A stretch of 39,846 nt of DNA from Candidatus Thiodiazotropha sp. Lineage in GTDB: Bacteria; Pseudomonadota; Gammaproteobacteria; Chromatiales; Chromatiaceae. The stretch is taken from assembly GCA_023838465.1 (NCBI GenBank), contig JAIVEQ010000039.1, forward strand, positions 1 to 39,846, written 5' to 3'. Positions within the stretch are counted from its first letter, which is position 1. Every line of letters starts with the position of its first letter. A program made the position numbers and the translations under genes. The notes beneath the pieces are model-generated. The model was not told the DNA's origin, ran no database searches, and worked only from the letters and a program-made list of their open reading frames with translations. Below are positions 1 to 8,063 of this stretch, one piece after another.

Positions 1-294
1 AATACAAATAGTTAAGAAATTATTTTGTATCACAAACTAAATTGTAACCTCGTCTATGATCATAAAATTCACACATCATTACCCGCATATGACTATACTC
101 CTGTAACATTTGAGACAAATAATAATCACAGGTGATCTCGACTTTCATCGTAGTAATGACCGATGGGTTACTGCGGAAAAGAGAAGACACGATCGACCAT
201 CTCCAAGGAGTTTGGAGGCCCAATTTCAAAGGATGATGCGACAGATCCTTCTCAAGTCATGGCGAAGATCATCATGACACGCGGAGGAGAGCGC

Positions 295-693
295 ATGTGG
301 ATTTTTTATAGACACCTACCCAGAGGGGTATCCACAAAAGAAATCCAGAAGGTCACTGCAAAGGGCTCAAGACCAGGCTGGGCGTTATTGCCATTAACTA
401 AAAAGGCGGCAATCAAACGCTCGAAAATCGTCCGGATTAAAGACCTGGATACCGATATGGTCGAGTACCATGCCATTGTCCAAGTAGATTCACCCATGAT
501 TGCTGACTCCATTATTGAGAATCTAAATGGTAAAACAGTCAATGGGCTGTTCCTAAAACCACACCGCTATTACCGCAGGTTTCCAAACCGTGACAGACGT
601 GTCAGTCAAGATTCCTCGAATGGTTCAGATGAGCGCCGCACAGAAGATCGACGCAGAAATAACCTGATCACAAGAGTGTTGGAAATTTCATGA
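295..693 (+). CDS. small RRM-like RNA-binding protein (132 aa)
   Basis: The predicted 132-residue protein looks like one RNA-recognition-motif (RRM) fold. It opens with a hydrophobic/aromatic strand (MWIFYRHLP) in the RNP2 position. In the middle is YHAIVQVDSPMIADSIIENL, which resembles the second alpha helix of an RRM with its preceding strand, followed by NGKTVNGLFLKPHRYYRR, the usual closing strand. The last 35 or so residues are a charged Arg/Asp/Ser-rich tail, probably disordered. I chose the ATG at 295 because GGAGGAGA lies just upstream. The frame stays open back to an ATG at 163, but those 44 extra residues have no ribosome site and do not look like protein. The RRM call comes from pattern only, with canonical RNP1 aromatics poorly conserved. 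Its RNA target is unknown. Confidence 0.72.
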   Translation: MWIFYRHLPRGVSTKEIQKVTAKGSRPGWALLPLTKKAAIKRSKIVRIKDLDTDMVEYHAIVQVDSPMIADSIIENLNGKTVNGLFLKPHRYYRRFPNRDRRVSQDSSNGSDERRTEDRRRNNLITRVLEIS

Positions 694-774
694 CAGGAGA
701 TGGATACCTGCAGTAATCACTGTCTCATCATTGGTCCTCAATTGATGTATTCCATCATCTTGGCTCGAATACAT

Positions 775-1572
775 TCAAAGTTGCGTCAACAACTCCACCA
801 ACACCCTGCCATCCATTGGCTGCAGGGCGTGATCTGCAGACAGTAGCCGGGTCTCCGCCTGACCTTTCAGTGATTGGATATTGTTCATATCCTGACTAAA
901 AGCAGGAACCAGTTCATCCCCCATACCAATCGGTCCCGGACGCACGATAGAGATATATTTTATTTGGGGGTGAGGTTGTCGGTTAAGCCAGAATAAGAGA
1001 TTCCCCGGTTGTTCAGGTACCAGGTCGAGCAGTACAGCCCAGGAGTCACGCACCACACCATACAGATCGCCGGCAAAGAACTCTTTCACCACACTGATGG
1101 GAAAAGGATCGTCGGTCTCATCCAATGCCTCTACCGCACGCAGTGTACCGAGATGTGGTGATGCAATGGTTATCAGGGCCTTCGGTTGCTTTACGCCTCC
1201 TTGTATCAAAGCCATTCTAGCCACAACTCCACCTGCGGAGTGCCCAATCAAAATGATCGATTCATTCGGATGACGGTATTCCACCACATTCAGCATACTT
1301 TTCAGAACATCGGCTTGCACTGCAACCGGTCCCATCGATGGCAATTCGACGGTATAGAACTTATTCGCTGCCGTATCACCTGGGATAACCAATAACCCTC
1401 TTGATGTCAGTACACCAGCCCGCTGCCAGCCATGCTGAACCAAAGCTCTATTCACACCACTCTGTTCCCAGGAAGCGGCACTGCCCAGATAGCCATGCAC
1501 AAGCACAGCTACATCTGCATGAACTGTCAGACTCGACAAGACCATTAAAAGTGACAACACAAATCGTTTCAT
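775..1572 (-). CDS. secreted alpha/beta hydrolase, lipase-like
   Basis: The 265-residue protein begins with a Sec signal peptide (MKRFVLSLLMVLSSLTVHA, likely cleaved after residue 19), so it should act in the periplasm or outside the cell. The mature part starts with a lipase-type oxyanion strand (VAVLVHGYLGSAASW). The nucleophile elbow GHSAGG puts the catalytic serine at residue 112, and a late SADHALQPMDG segment could supply the histidine. Together these features match the triacylglycerol lipase/esterase branch of the alpha/beta hydrolases. GGAGGA precedes the ATG at a good distance. The gene ends shortly after soeC and runs in the same direction, so read-through from the soe operon is possible, but a functional link to sulfur oxidation is not evident. 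The substrate cannot be inferred. Confidence 0.85.
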   Translation of the reverse strand: MKRFVLSLLMVLSSLTVHADVAVLVHGYLGSAASWEQSGVNRALVQHGWQRAGVLTSRGLLVIPGDTAANKFYTVELPSMGPVAVQADVLKSMLNVVEYRHPNESIILIGHSAGGVVARMALIQGGVKQPKALITIASPHLGTLRAVEALDETDDPFPISVVKEFFAGDLYGVVRDSWAVLLDLVPEQPGNLLFWLNRQPHPQIKYISIVRPGPIGMGDELVPAFSQDMNNIQSLKGQAETRLLSADHALQPMDGRVLVELLTQL

Positions 1573-1600
1573 AGCGAGTTCCTCCGGATTGGATTTTCTA

Positions 1601-2578
1601 TCAAGCCATGCTTTGGTAATAGAGATTTTGTGGATGCTTGGCCTCGGTAAAGAAATAATAACGTTCTAAAACCAGACCAATGTATTGAATTGCAAATGCG
1701 GCAATAGGTAAGCGAACTGATTCTGACAGGTAGGCAAACAGGATCATTAACACGGGCAAGACAAACACCATCAGTAAAAAAATGTAGCGAATCATGAGTA
1801 GAAAACTGTCTGATTTTCCATGAAAATATTCACGGGTATTAAAAGATCCTCCCATGAATCCCTGCGCCTTCTGGTGAAGCTGTGAATGGTGGACACCTAT
1901 CGCTGATTGCATATCCACTTTACAACGAAACTTGCTATTCCTATAGAGAGAAGACCCCCTGCTGATCGCCCCCAAGGTTGTTGCTACAACAGCCCAGGTT
2001 CCATAAAAGGCAACCAGGTTAGTACCCATATAAGCAGATAGTGCGGCAGCAAGCATAAACCCTGATGCCATGCCAAGAAACAGGAAATTGGCTACGGTGA
2101 GTGGTGTATGCCAGGCTTTTACGAATCGCAGACTTGCATAGATCATTGCTGTACAAAGAAACAACAGGAAGCTTACCAATGTACCCAAAGCACCTGTGAC
2201 TAAAGTCGCATCCACTGGCAATGTGTCTGAGATAGTGAATAGTGACTGAGTCCAACCCAGGTAGTGAAATAATCCATAAAAAAAGGTTAAAGTCATAGCC
2301 GCAGGTAGAACAACAACTTCTCGTGAAAGCCAGGATGTACGCCATTGTGTTGCAGCACGCCATGCCCGCTCAGGTCGTCCCAAGTGAAATACAGAGGCAA
2401 TCAAACCTGCAATCAAAAGCACCATAGAGAGGAAACTGCCCATGATATAAAAATCATTACTCTGGTCAGGCAACAGGTTGGCCAAAGCATAGAGTTGGCC
2501 TGTATAGAGCGCCAGAAACAGGCCCTGTCCTGCGCCTAATAAAGTCGTTAAAAAAATCACCGAGAATGCGGGATGCAT
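1601..2578 (-). CDS. soeC: sulfite dehydrogenase membrane anchor SoeC (DmsC/NrfD-type)
   Basis: This 325-residue polytopic membrane protein has about eight hydrophobic segments and the DmsC-like opening MHPAFSVIFLTTLLGAGQGLFLALY. The HLGRPERAWRA motif after the second helix is typical of DMSO-reductase anchor subunits. In SoeABC the anchor holds the cytoplasmic SoeAB module to the membrane and passes electrons to quinone. Order and strand (soeA, soeB, soeC) match the sulfite dehydrogenase operons of purple sulfur bacteria. I chose the ATG at 2578 because CGGAG sits at a proper distance and the DmsC similarity begins there. An in-frame ATG at 2719 would add 47 residues read from an intergenic repeat and is unlikely. 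The spacer to soeB holds a repeat copy. Confidence 0.85.
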   Translation of the reverse strand: MHPAFSVIFLTTLLGAGQGLFLALYTGQLYALANLLPDQSNDFYIMGSFLSMVLLIAGLIASVFHLGRPERAWRAATQWRTSWLSREVVVLPAAMTLTFFYGLFHYLGWTQSLFTISDTLPVDATLVTGALGTLVSFLLFLCTAMIYASLRFVKAWHTPLTVANFLFLGMASGFMLAAALSAYMGTNLVAFYGTWAVVATTLGAISRGSSLYRNSKFRCKVDMQSAIGVHHSQLHQKAQGFMGGSFNTREYFHGKSDSFLLMIRYIFLLMVFVLPVLMILFAYLSESVRLPIAAFAIQYIGLVLERYYFFTEAKHPQNLYYQSMA

Positions 2579-2599
2579 TTTAGTACTCCGAATACATAT

Positions 2600-2734
2600 A
2601 ATTTTGAATTTTGAATGTCGGTGTTCGCTTCGCTCACCAGTAGTCTCAGGTAGTTCATATCCAAGTTCGCCAATATCAAATGCGCACAAAGTGCACTTGT
2701 TTAATTCAAAATCCAACATTCACAATTAATAATT
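2600..2734 (-). repeat. intergenic repeat copy 1 (soeB-soeC spacer, degenerate arms)
   Basis: This spacer shares with the soeA-soeB spacer the 20-bp core GGTGTTCGCTTCGCTCACCA, a TGCGCAMAAGYGCACT-like hairpin block and A/T-rich outer arms made of ATTTTGAATT units. The orientation is the same as in copy 2. Here the outer arms no longer match each other perfectly, unlike copy 2. It is a short, non-coding, palindrome-rich element; strand is given relative to the soe transcript. Confidence 0.75.
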
Positions 2735-2738
2735 CCAT

Positions 2739-3464
2739 CTACCACGCCACATCATCCAGGGTCTCCCCGCCATCCGGCAACGAAGGCAACTCCTCCTTCT
2801 TCAGCGGATTATCAGCACGCACCAGTTCATCTTCGTGGATCTGGATACGGGTTTTGCGCCGAGGCAGATAGTGATTGGCTGGTTTGGTACCCCACTCCGG
2901 CTGTAACGGATAGCCGCCCTGTTCACGAATCGCCACTGAGACATTGGAATTGGGATCGTGTATATCTCCAAACAGTCGCGCACTGGTCGGACAAGCCAAA
3001 ACACAGGCGGGTTTACGTTCCGATTCCGGCAGACTCGTATCGGTAATACGGTCGATACACAGCGTACATTTCTTCATTACCCGTAACTTCTCATCGATTT
3101 CACGGGCACCGTAGGGACAAGCCCAGGAACAGTACTTACAACCAATACACTTGTCATAGTCAACAAGTACAACACCATTATCCTCACGCTTGTAGGAGGC
3201 GCCTGTCGGGCAAACCGGTACACAGGGCGGATCCTCACAATGCAGACATGACTTGGGAAAGTGGTAGGTCTCAGTATCAGGAAATACACCTGCCTCATAG
3301 GTCTGCACCCGATTAAAGAAAGTCCCGGTCGGGTCTTCATCATAGGGTCGCTGATCCGTCATCGGCCCCGCCCATCCGGAAGTATTCCACTCTTTACAAC
3401 TGGTGACGCAGGCATGGCAGCCGACGCAAACGTTGAGATCAATTACTAGTGCCAGTTGAGTCAT
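2739..3464 (-). CDS. soeB: sulfite dehydrogenase iron-sulfur subunit SoeB
   Basis: The 241-residue protein is a four-cluster ferredoxin of the DmsB/PsrB type. It has CVGCHACVTSC at residues 13-23, then HCEDPPCVPVCP, CIGCKYCSWACP and a CTLC...CVLACP pair. That gives the sixteen cysteines expected for four [4Fe-4S] clusters. It would carry electrons from the molybdopterin subunit SoeA to SoeC, on the cytoplasmic face; it has no signal peptide. I chose the ATG at 3464 (MTQLALVIDL) because the family begins there. A TTG 15 bases upstream is the other in-frame choice. No Shine-Dalgarno sequence is visible before either, because the inverted arm of an intergenic repeat ends only about 13 bases upstream of the ATG. 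Confidence 0.9.
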   Translation of the reverse strand: MTQLALVIDLNVCVGCHACVTSCKEWNTSGWAGPMTDQRPYDEDPTGTFFNRVQTYEAGVFPDTETYHFPKSCLHCEDPPCVPVCPTGASYKREDNGVVLVDYDKCIGCKYCSWACPYGAREIDEKLRVMKKCTLCIDRITDTSLPESERKPACVLACPTSARLFGDIHDPNSNVSVAIREQGGYPLQPEWGTKPANHYLPRRKTRIQIHEDELVRADNPLKKEELPSLPDGGETLDDVAW

Positions 3465-3477
3465 TTTTTTTAAAATC

Positions 3478-3629
3478 AATTATGAATTTTGAATGATGAA
3501 TTTTGAATTGTGGTGTTCGCTTCGCTCACCACCTGATATGAAGTTCTAAATATCATTTTCAATACATCCCAATAAGCATGCGCAAAGCGCACTCGTCAAT
3601 TCAAAATTCATCATTCAAAATTCATAATT
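3478..3629 (-). repeat. intergenic repeat copy 2 with perfect 33-bp inverted arms (soeA-soeB spacer)
   Basis: The arms at 3478-3510 and 3597-3629 are exact reverse complements over 33 bases and are built from ATTTTGAAT units. Between them lie the core GGTGTTCGCTTCGCTCACCA (also in copy 1) and the small hairpin GCGCAAAGCGC. The outer arm overlaps the last bases of the soeA stop codon, and the other arm ends 13 bases before the soeB ATG, so the element forms almost the whole spacer. No open reading frame of note is inside. It resembles a MITE or a palindromic intergenic element; no obvious target duplication is visible. Confidence 0.88.
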
Positions 3630-6537
3630 ATCGAATGCCGCTCTTACGTCTAAACTTTCCGGCAAAAAAAGCCTGCCACTTTCCTCGCTTCACATCCTGA
3701 CCAGGCACAGGTTTCTGTGGTTTGAATTGGGGTGAAGTGACTTGCGGTTCATGGGGCCCTGCAGGATAGACCCTGACCCGTACATCAAACCAGGCTGCCT
3801 GTCCTGTCACCGGATCAGAGTTCGACATATGCTCACCAGCTTCACAGGGAGGCAGCTCTTCGGCGATCAAATGGTTAAGTAGGAATCCTTTTTGTGACTC
3901 GTTTGCTTTGGGAGACAACCCCCAAGCGCCCGCAGCCTTGCCAATCGCATTCCAGGTCCAAACCGTGCCTGGCTCGACCGCTTCGGAAAAACGCGCCATA
4001 CAACGGACTTTGTTGGTGGGTGACTCCACCCAGATCCAATCTCCGTCACCGAAACCATTGGCCTCACCCAACTTAGGATTAACAAACAGGTAGTTGTGGG
4101 TATGGATCTGTCTCAACCAGGCATTCTGCGAATCCCAGGAGTGATACATCGCCATCGGACGTTGCGTCAGTGCACTGATCTGGTATTTCTGTGAATCGAT
4201 TAATTTGTGCTCCAGCGGTGCAGTGTAGAAAGGCAGCGGATCAAAATTATCGACAACACGTTTACGCAATCTTTGTGGTGGTTGTTTTCCGGGTAGCTTA
4301 CCTTGAGCAGCCAGACGAAAACGCTGCAACACTTCTGAATAAAGATGCAGGGTAATCGGCTCCACATAGCGGGTCATGCTATGGGCTCTGGCCCACTCCA
4401 GATAACCCTGATTCCAATTACGCATATACTGGTAGGACTTGGGTAACTTGTAGTGATAGACACAACCGTTTTTTTGGTACATCTCCCACTGACGAGGATT
4501 GGGTTCGCCTTTTAGAAACTTTTCGCCGCCCTTGCCCCGCCAACCCGCAAGAAATCCGATTCCCGAACCAGGCGAAGTCTGGTAGTTAGTAACAAAATCG
4601 GGGTAATCACGAAATTTCCGACTGCCGTCTTCCTTAACGAAGGCTGGCAATCCAAGTCGACTGCCCAACTCTATCAATACCTCCTGAAAAGGCTTGCACT
4701 CACCACGAGGGGGCACCACAGGAATCCGTACCGAATCAACCGGGCCCTCGAATTCTGAAATCGGCCGATCCAGCATCGACATGGCATCGTGCCGTTCCAG
4801 GTAGGTGGTATCCGGCAACACCAGATCAGCAAAGGCAATGGTCTCCGACTGGAACGCATCGGCGACGATGATAAAAGGGATTTTGTACTCCCCATTTTCA
4901 TCCTTGTCCTTGAGCATATTACGAACATTTTCCGTGTTCATTGATGAGTTCCAGGCCATATTCGCCATGAACAGCAACAGGGTGTCGATCTTATAGGGAT
5001 CACCACGCCACGCATTGGTAATCGCATTGTGCATCAGGCCATGTACTGAAAGTGGATATTCCCATGAGAAGGCCTTGTCGAGACGTACCGCTTCACCCTT
5101 CTCATCCACGAACAGGTCATCCGGTTTGGAGGGCCATCCCAGTGGCATGCCATCCAGGGGGGTATTGGGCTGCACCCCCTCAGGGCTCTTTGGCGGTTTC
5201 GGGCAGGGCGGGATCGGCCGGGGAAAGGGTGCCTTGTGGCGGAATCCTCCTGGACGATCGATAGTGCCAAGAATGGTCATCAGGATGCCCAGTGCCCGGA
5301 TCGTCTGGAAACCATTGGAGTGTGCTGCCAAACCACGCATGGCATGAAAAGAGACCGGATTGCCAGTAACGCTTTCGTGATCGTTACCCCAGCTGTCGGT
5401 CCATTGGATTGGCAACTCAATTTTCTGATCACGAGCCACCACGCCCATTTCGTAGGATAGACGGCGAATGGTATTAGCCGGGATGCCGGTTATATCTTCG
5501 GCCCACTCCGGGGTGTATTCCTCAACACGCTCTTTCAGTAACTGGAAGGCCGGTTTCACCGGTGTTCCATCTTCCAATTCAAAACTACCCAACAGACGTG
5601 GATCGGTACCTGGCGTATGGGTGGAGATCTCACGGTCCAGTTCACGATCCCACCAGAGCTTGTTTTCAGGATCGAAGCAACCCTCTTCGATATGCATTTC
5701 AAAGCGGCGGAACAGGCCATGATCATCACGTTTAGGATCATCCACCACCAGCTCCGCTGAATTGGTGTATTTGATCAGAAAATCACGGTCATAGAGCCCC
5801 TGATGAATCAGCTCACGAATGATCGCCAGCAACATGGCCCCGTCAGTGCCGGGTTTAATCGGCACCCATTCATCAGCGATGGCTGAATAACCGGTACGAA
5901 TCGGGTTGATGGATATAAATCGCCCGCCCCGTCGCTTGAAGTCTGCCAGAGCAATCTTCATCGGATTGGAGTGATGATCCTCCACGGTACCGATCATGAC
6001 AAAGAGTTTGGAGCGCTCCAGATCGGGCCCACCAAACTCCCAGAAAGAGCCTCCGATGGTATAGATCAGACCAGCTGCCATATTGACTGAGCATAAACCG
6101 CCATGAGCGGCATAGTTCGGTGTACCGAACTGCTTGGCAAACAGACCGGTTAACGCCTGCATTTGATCTCGACCGGTAAACAAAGCGAATTTTTTAGGAT
6201 CTTCAGCGCGAATTTTGCTTAAGCGCTCTTCAACAAGTCCAAATGCCTTTTCCCAGGAGATCTCTTCGAATTCTGAGCTACCCCGCTCTGCCCCTGATTT
6301 ACGCAGCAGGGGACGTGTTAATCGTGCAGGCGAGTACTGCTTCATGATCCCGGAAGAACCCTTGGCGCATATGACCCCTTTATTCAAAGGATGGTTGGGA
6401 TTGCCCTCAATGTGCCGTACTTCACCATCCCTTAGGGTGACGCGAATACCACAACGACAGGCGCACATGTAGCAGGTCGTCTCCTTGGTTTCGACACGAC
6501 CTGTCTCGCTGTCAGTGTGTTTCGTGGGATCCTGCAT
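3628..6537 (-). CDS. soeA: sulfite dehydrogenase molybdopterin catalytic subunit SoeA
   Basis: This 969-residue protein belongs to the DMSO-reductase/complex iron-sulfur molybdoenzyme family. The N-terminal [4Fe-4S] site is C22-x2-C25-x3-C29-x27-C57 (ETTCYMCACRCG...VICAKG). Molybdo-bis-MGD domain landmarks follow, such as GGLCSVNMAAG and FMANMAWNSSMN, with a C-terminal dinucleotide-binding domain (HTHNYLFVNPKLGEANGFGDGD). There is no twin-arginine signal, which fits the cytoplasmic SoeA and argues against periplasmic polysulfide or tetrathionate reductases. In purple sulfur bacteria SoeABC oxidises sulfite to sulfate and feeds quinone. The operon soeA-soeB-soeC is complete here. A weak CAGGG lies upstream of the ATG. 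Assignment to sulfite rather than another sulfur substrate rests on subunit order and lack of export signal. Confidence 0.88.
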   Translation of the reverse strand: MQDPTKHTDSETGRVETKETTCYMCACRCGIRVTLRDGEVRHIEGNPNHPLNKGVICAKGSSGIMKQYSPARLTRPLLRKSGAERGSSEFEEISWEKAFGLVEERLSKIRAEDPKKFALFTGRDQMQALTGLFAKQFGTPNYAAHGGLCSVNMAAGLIYTIGGSFWEFGGPDLERSKLFVMIGTVEDHHSNPMKIALADFKRRGGRFISINPIRTGYSAIADEWVPIKPGTDGAMLLAIIRELIHQGLYDRDFLIKYTNSAELVVDDPKRDDHGLFRRFEMHIEEGCFDPENKLWWDRELDREISTHTPGTDPRLLGSFELEDGTPVKPAFQLLKERVEEYTPEWAEDITGIPANTIRRLSYEMGVVARDQKIELPIQWTDSWGNDHESVTGNPVSFHAMRGLAAHSNGFQTIRALGILMTILGTIDRPGGFRHKAPFPRPIPPCPKPPKSPEGVQPNTPLDGMPLGWPSKPDDLFVDEKGEAVRLDKAFSWEYPLSVHGLMHNAITNAWRGDPYKIDTLLLFMANMAWNSSMNTENVRNMLKDKDENGEYKIPFIIVADAFQSETIAFADLVLPDTTYLERHDAMSMLDRPISEFEGPVDSVRIPVVPPRGECKPFQEVLIELGSRLGLPAFVKEDGSRKFRDYPDFVTNYQTSPGSGIGFLAGWRGKGGEKFLKGEPNPRQWEMYQKNGCVYHYKLPKSYQYMRNWNQGYLEWARAHSMTRYVEPITLHLYSEVLQRFRLAAQGKLPGKQPPQRLRKRVVDNFDPLPFYTAPLEHKLIDSQKYQISALTQRPMAMYHSWDSQNAWLRQIHTHNYLFVNPKLGEANGFGDGDWIWVESPTNKVRCMARFSEAVEPGTVWTWNAIGKAAGAWGLSPKANESQKGFLLNHLIAEELPPCEAGEHMSNSDPVTGQAAWFDVRVRVYPAGPHEPQVTSPQFKPQKPVPGQDVKRGKWQAFFAGKFRRKSGIR

Positions 6538-6670
6538 GGTGAAAAACCCTGAAATGCCACTTTACAATAAGATATGTAACAAAGTACTTATATTAGCATT
6601 TTATGAAATAGCATGCCAGGCAACGCCTACCACGATGATAATGATGCCACATAATTTAATACTTAGGACC

Positions 6671-7273
6671 TTACTCAGATAGCAGCGCTTCCCAACCCGG
6701 CAAGGCCTCTAAACGTTCCAGCCAACTCCGTACCCCGGGATAGGGCTGTAACGATACGGCTCCCTCTGGGGCCAAAGAAACATAAGGGTAACAGGCAATA
6801 TCGGCTATGGTAACGCCCCCGCCAACCAGCCAGTCGGCAACGGATAGCCGGGCGTCCATCACTGCCAGCCCAGCCTGGCCATCCTGTTGGCATAACGCCA
6901 GATCAAAGGGCCTGCCAAGCACAAGCGTAGCCCGTGCCCGGGCCAAACCATAAAGCAGCTCGTTTTCTGAGACAGCCAACCACTGTGTAACCCGGACCAC
7001 TCCCATGACATCCTGTGGCAACCAGCTTGAATCGCCATAACGTCGAGCCAGATAGACCAGTATCGCCATCGAGTCCCAAATGGTCTCTTCACCATCGACC
7101 AATACGGGAACTTGACCACGGAGGTTGATTTGTTTGAACTGGGGCGTCAACGTCTCGCCCTTCAGTACGTCTGTATTGACCCGTTCATAGTCGAGGCCCA
7201 GCATGGAGAGCAATAATCTCACCTTGTAACAGTTACCTGAGCGGGGGTAGTCGTAAAGCTTCAATGCAGACAT
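6671..7273 (-). CDS. glutathione S-transferase family protein
   Basis: The 200-residue protein has the usual GST layout. An N-terminal thioredoxin-like domain carries MSALKLYDYPRSGNCYKVRLLLSMLGLDYE-type sequence, split by the glutathione-contact region GQVPVLVDGEETIWDSMAILVYLARRYG, with the cis-proline in QVPVL and the ExxAI-like DSMAI contact. An all-helical C-terminal domain follows, with the conserved VTIADIACYPYV N-cap box. S12 or C15 would be the active-site residue. The ATG at 7273 is preceded by AGAGG at seven bases. It runs in the same direction as soeA but is separated by 133 bases. It probably acts in cytoplasmic detoxification or thiol chemistry; no specific substrate can be named. 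Confidence 0.88.
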   Translation of the reverse strand: MSALKLYDYPRSGNCYKVRLLLSMLGLDYERVNTDVLKGETLTPQFKQINLRGQVPVLVDGEETIWDSMAILVYLARRYGDSSWLPQDVMGVVRVTQWLAVSENELLYGLARARATLVLGRPFDLALCQQDGQAGLAVMDARLSVADWLVGGGVTIADIACYPYVSLAPEGAVSLQPYPGVRSWLERLEALPGWEALLSE

Positions 7274-7422
7274 GGTTCGCCTCTGTGCTCTGATCGCTGA
7301 ATTTGACAGTCTAATGACTTCAGCTTAAAGCACATTAATAACTTCTGTTCATTCAATTTCACATAGACTTTAGGGTATAGGACTCTTATTCTTGATAAAA
7401 GCTTCCATGGAGGGTAATCCCC

Positions 7423-7983
7423 ATGTATCGATCCAATCGTACACTGCACCACCCTGTCATCTGCCTTGTGGTCACACTAATCACTGCGGGACTCAACGGC
7501 TGCAGTCAGCAATCAAACAACACAACCAGCACTGAGAGTCAGAGTAAAGAGAACCACAGGGCTCAAACGCAGACTGTCGCCAAGCGTGACTTGTCATCCT
7601 TCGATGTTTGTGTACGGCTACCGGCCACCGAAGTTGCAGGAGTTCTAGGTTCGACTCCTGACCAAACCTCAGCGAAAGCAACGATGTTGTCCTACGCTTC
7701 CGACTGCACATACACCATTGAGCTTGGTGATGGTATGAAAAACTATGCCATTATCTGGATCTATTCACCTGAGATGTGGGCCCCCACCATGGCTGGTGAG
7801 ATTGAGAAGATTGAGGATCTAGGTGACGAGGCCTATCTGGAGAAGGAGAGTATCGGCAGCTTCAAAAAGATTAATGTCCTGGTCAAGGATGATTTTATGC
7901 TGGATACACGCGCCGACACCCGCGAGCAGGCACGTGGTCTGGCTGAACTGGCACTCAAGCAACTCACTGGCAAAGGTCGATAA
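7423..7983 (+). CDS. putative lipoprotein of unknown function
   Basis: The 186-residue protein has a lipoprotein signal: a hydrophobic stretch VICLVVTLITAGLNGC with the lipobox LNGC, giving lipidated Cys27. A Ser/Thr/Asn/Gln-rich linker follows, then a compact domain with two conserved-looking cysteines (FDVCVRLPATEVAGVLG and YASDCTYTIELGDGM). The plan of an N-terminal CxxLxxxxVxxxLG helix and a later C.Y...... strand recalls DUF3558-type lipoproteins, but I am not confident of the family. It should sit in the inner or outer membrane facing the periplasm. The ATG at 7423 has GGAGGG just upstream. It is divergent from the GST gene, with 149 bases between, and appears to be a single-gene unit. 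Confidence 0.72.
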   Translation: MYRSNRTLHHPVICLVVTLITAGLNGCSQQSNNTTSTESQSKENHRAQTQTVAKRDLSSFDVCVRLPATEVAGVLGSTPDQTSAKATMLSYASDCTYTIELGDGMKNYAIIWIYSPEMWAPTMAGEIEKIEDLGDEAYLEKESIGSFKKINVLVKDDFMLDTRADTREQARGLAELALKQLTGKGR

Positions 7984-8063
7984 GACTCTACCTGAAAATC
8001 GGTTAGTACAAACCCTGGGTTACCCCATGATAACTCGGTGACCGGACTCCATCATTACCAAGC

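Noticed and set aside
20..229. 69-residue minus-strand open frame near the left edge
   Set aside because: There is no ribosome site or recognisable domain, and the composition is A/T-driven.
2579..2719. N-terminal extension of SoeC by 47 residues, from an ATG at 2719
   Set aside because: The added sequence is a translation of the intergenic repeat, has no ribosome site, and the DmsC-like protein begins at 2578 with CGGAG upstream.
7645..7665. tRNA-like T-loop string GGTTCGACTCC
   Set aside because: It lies inside the lipoprotein coding frame and no acceptor, D or anticodon stem can be formed around it.
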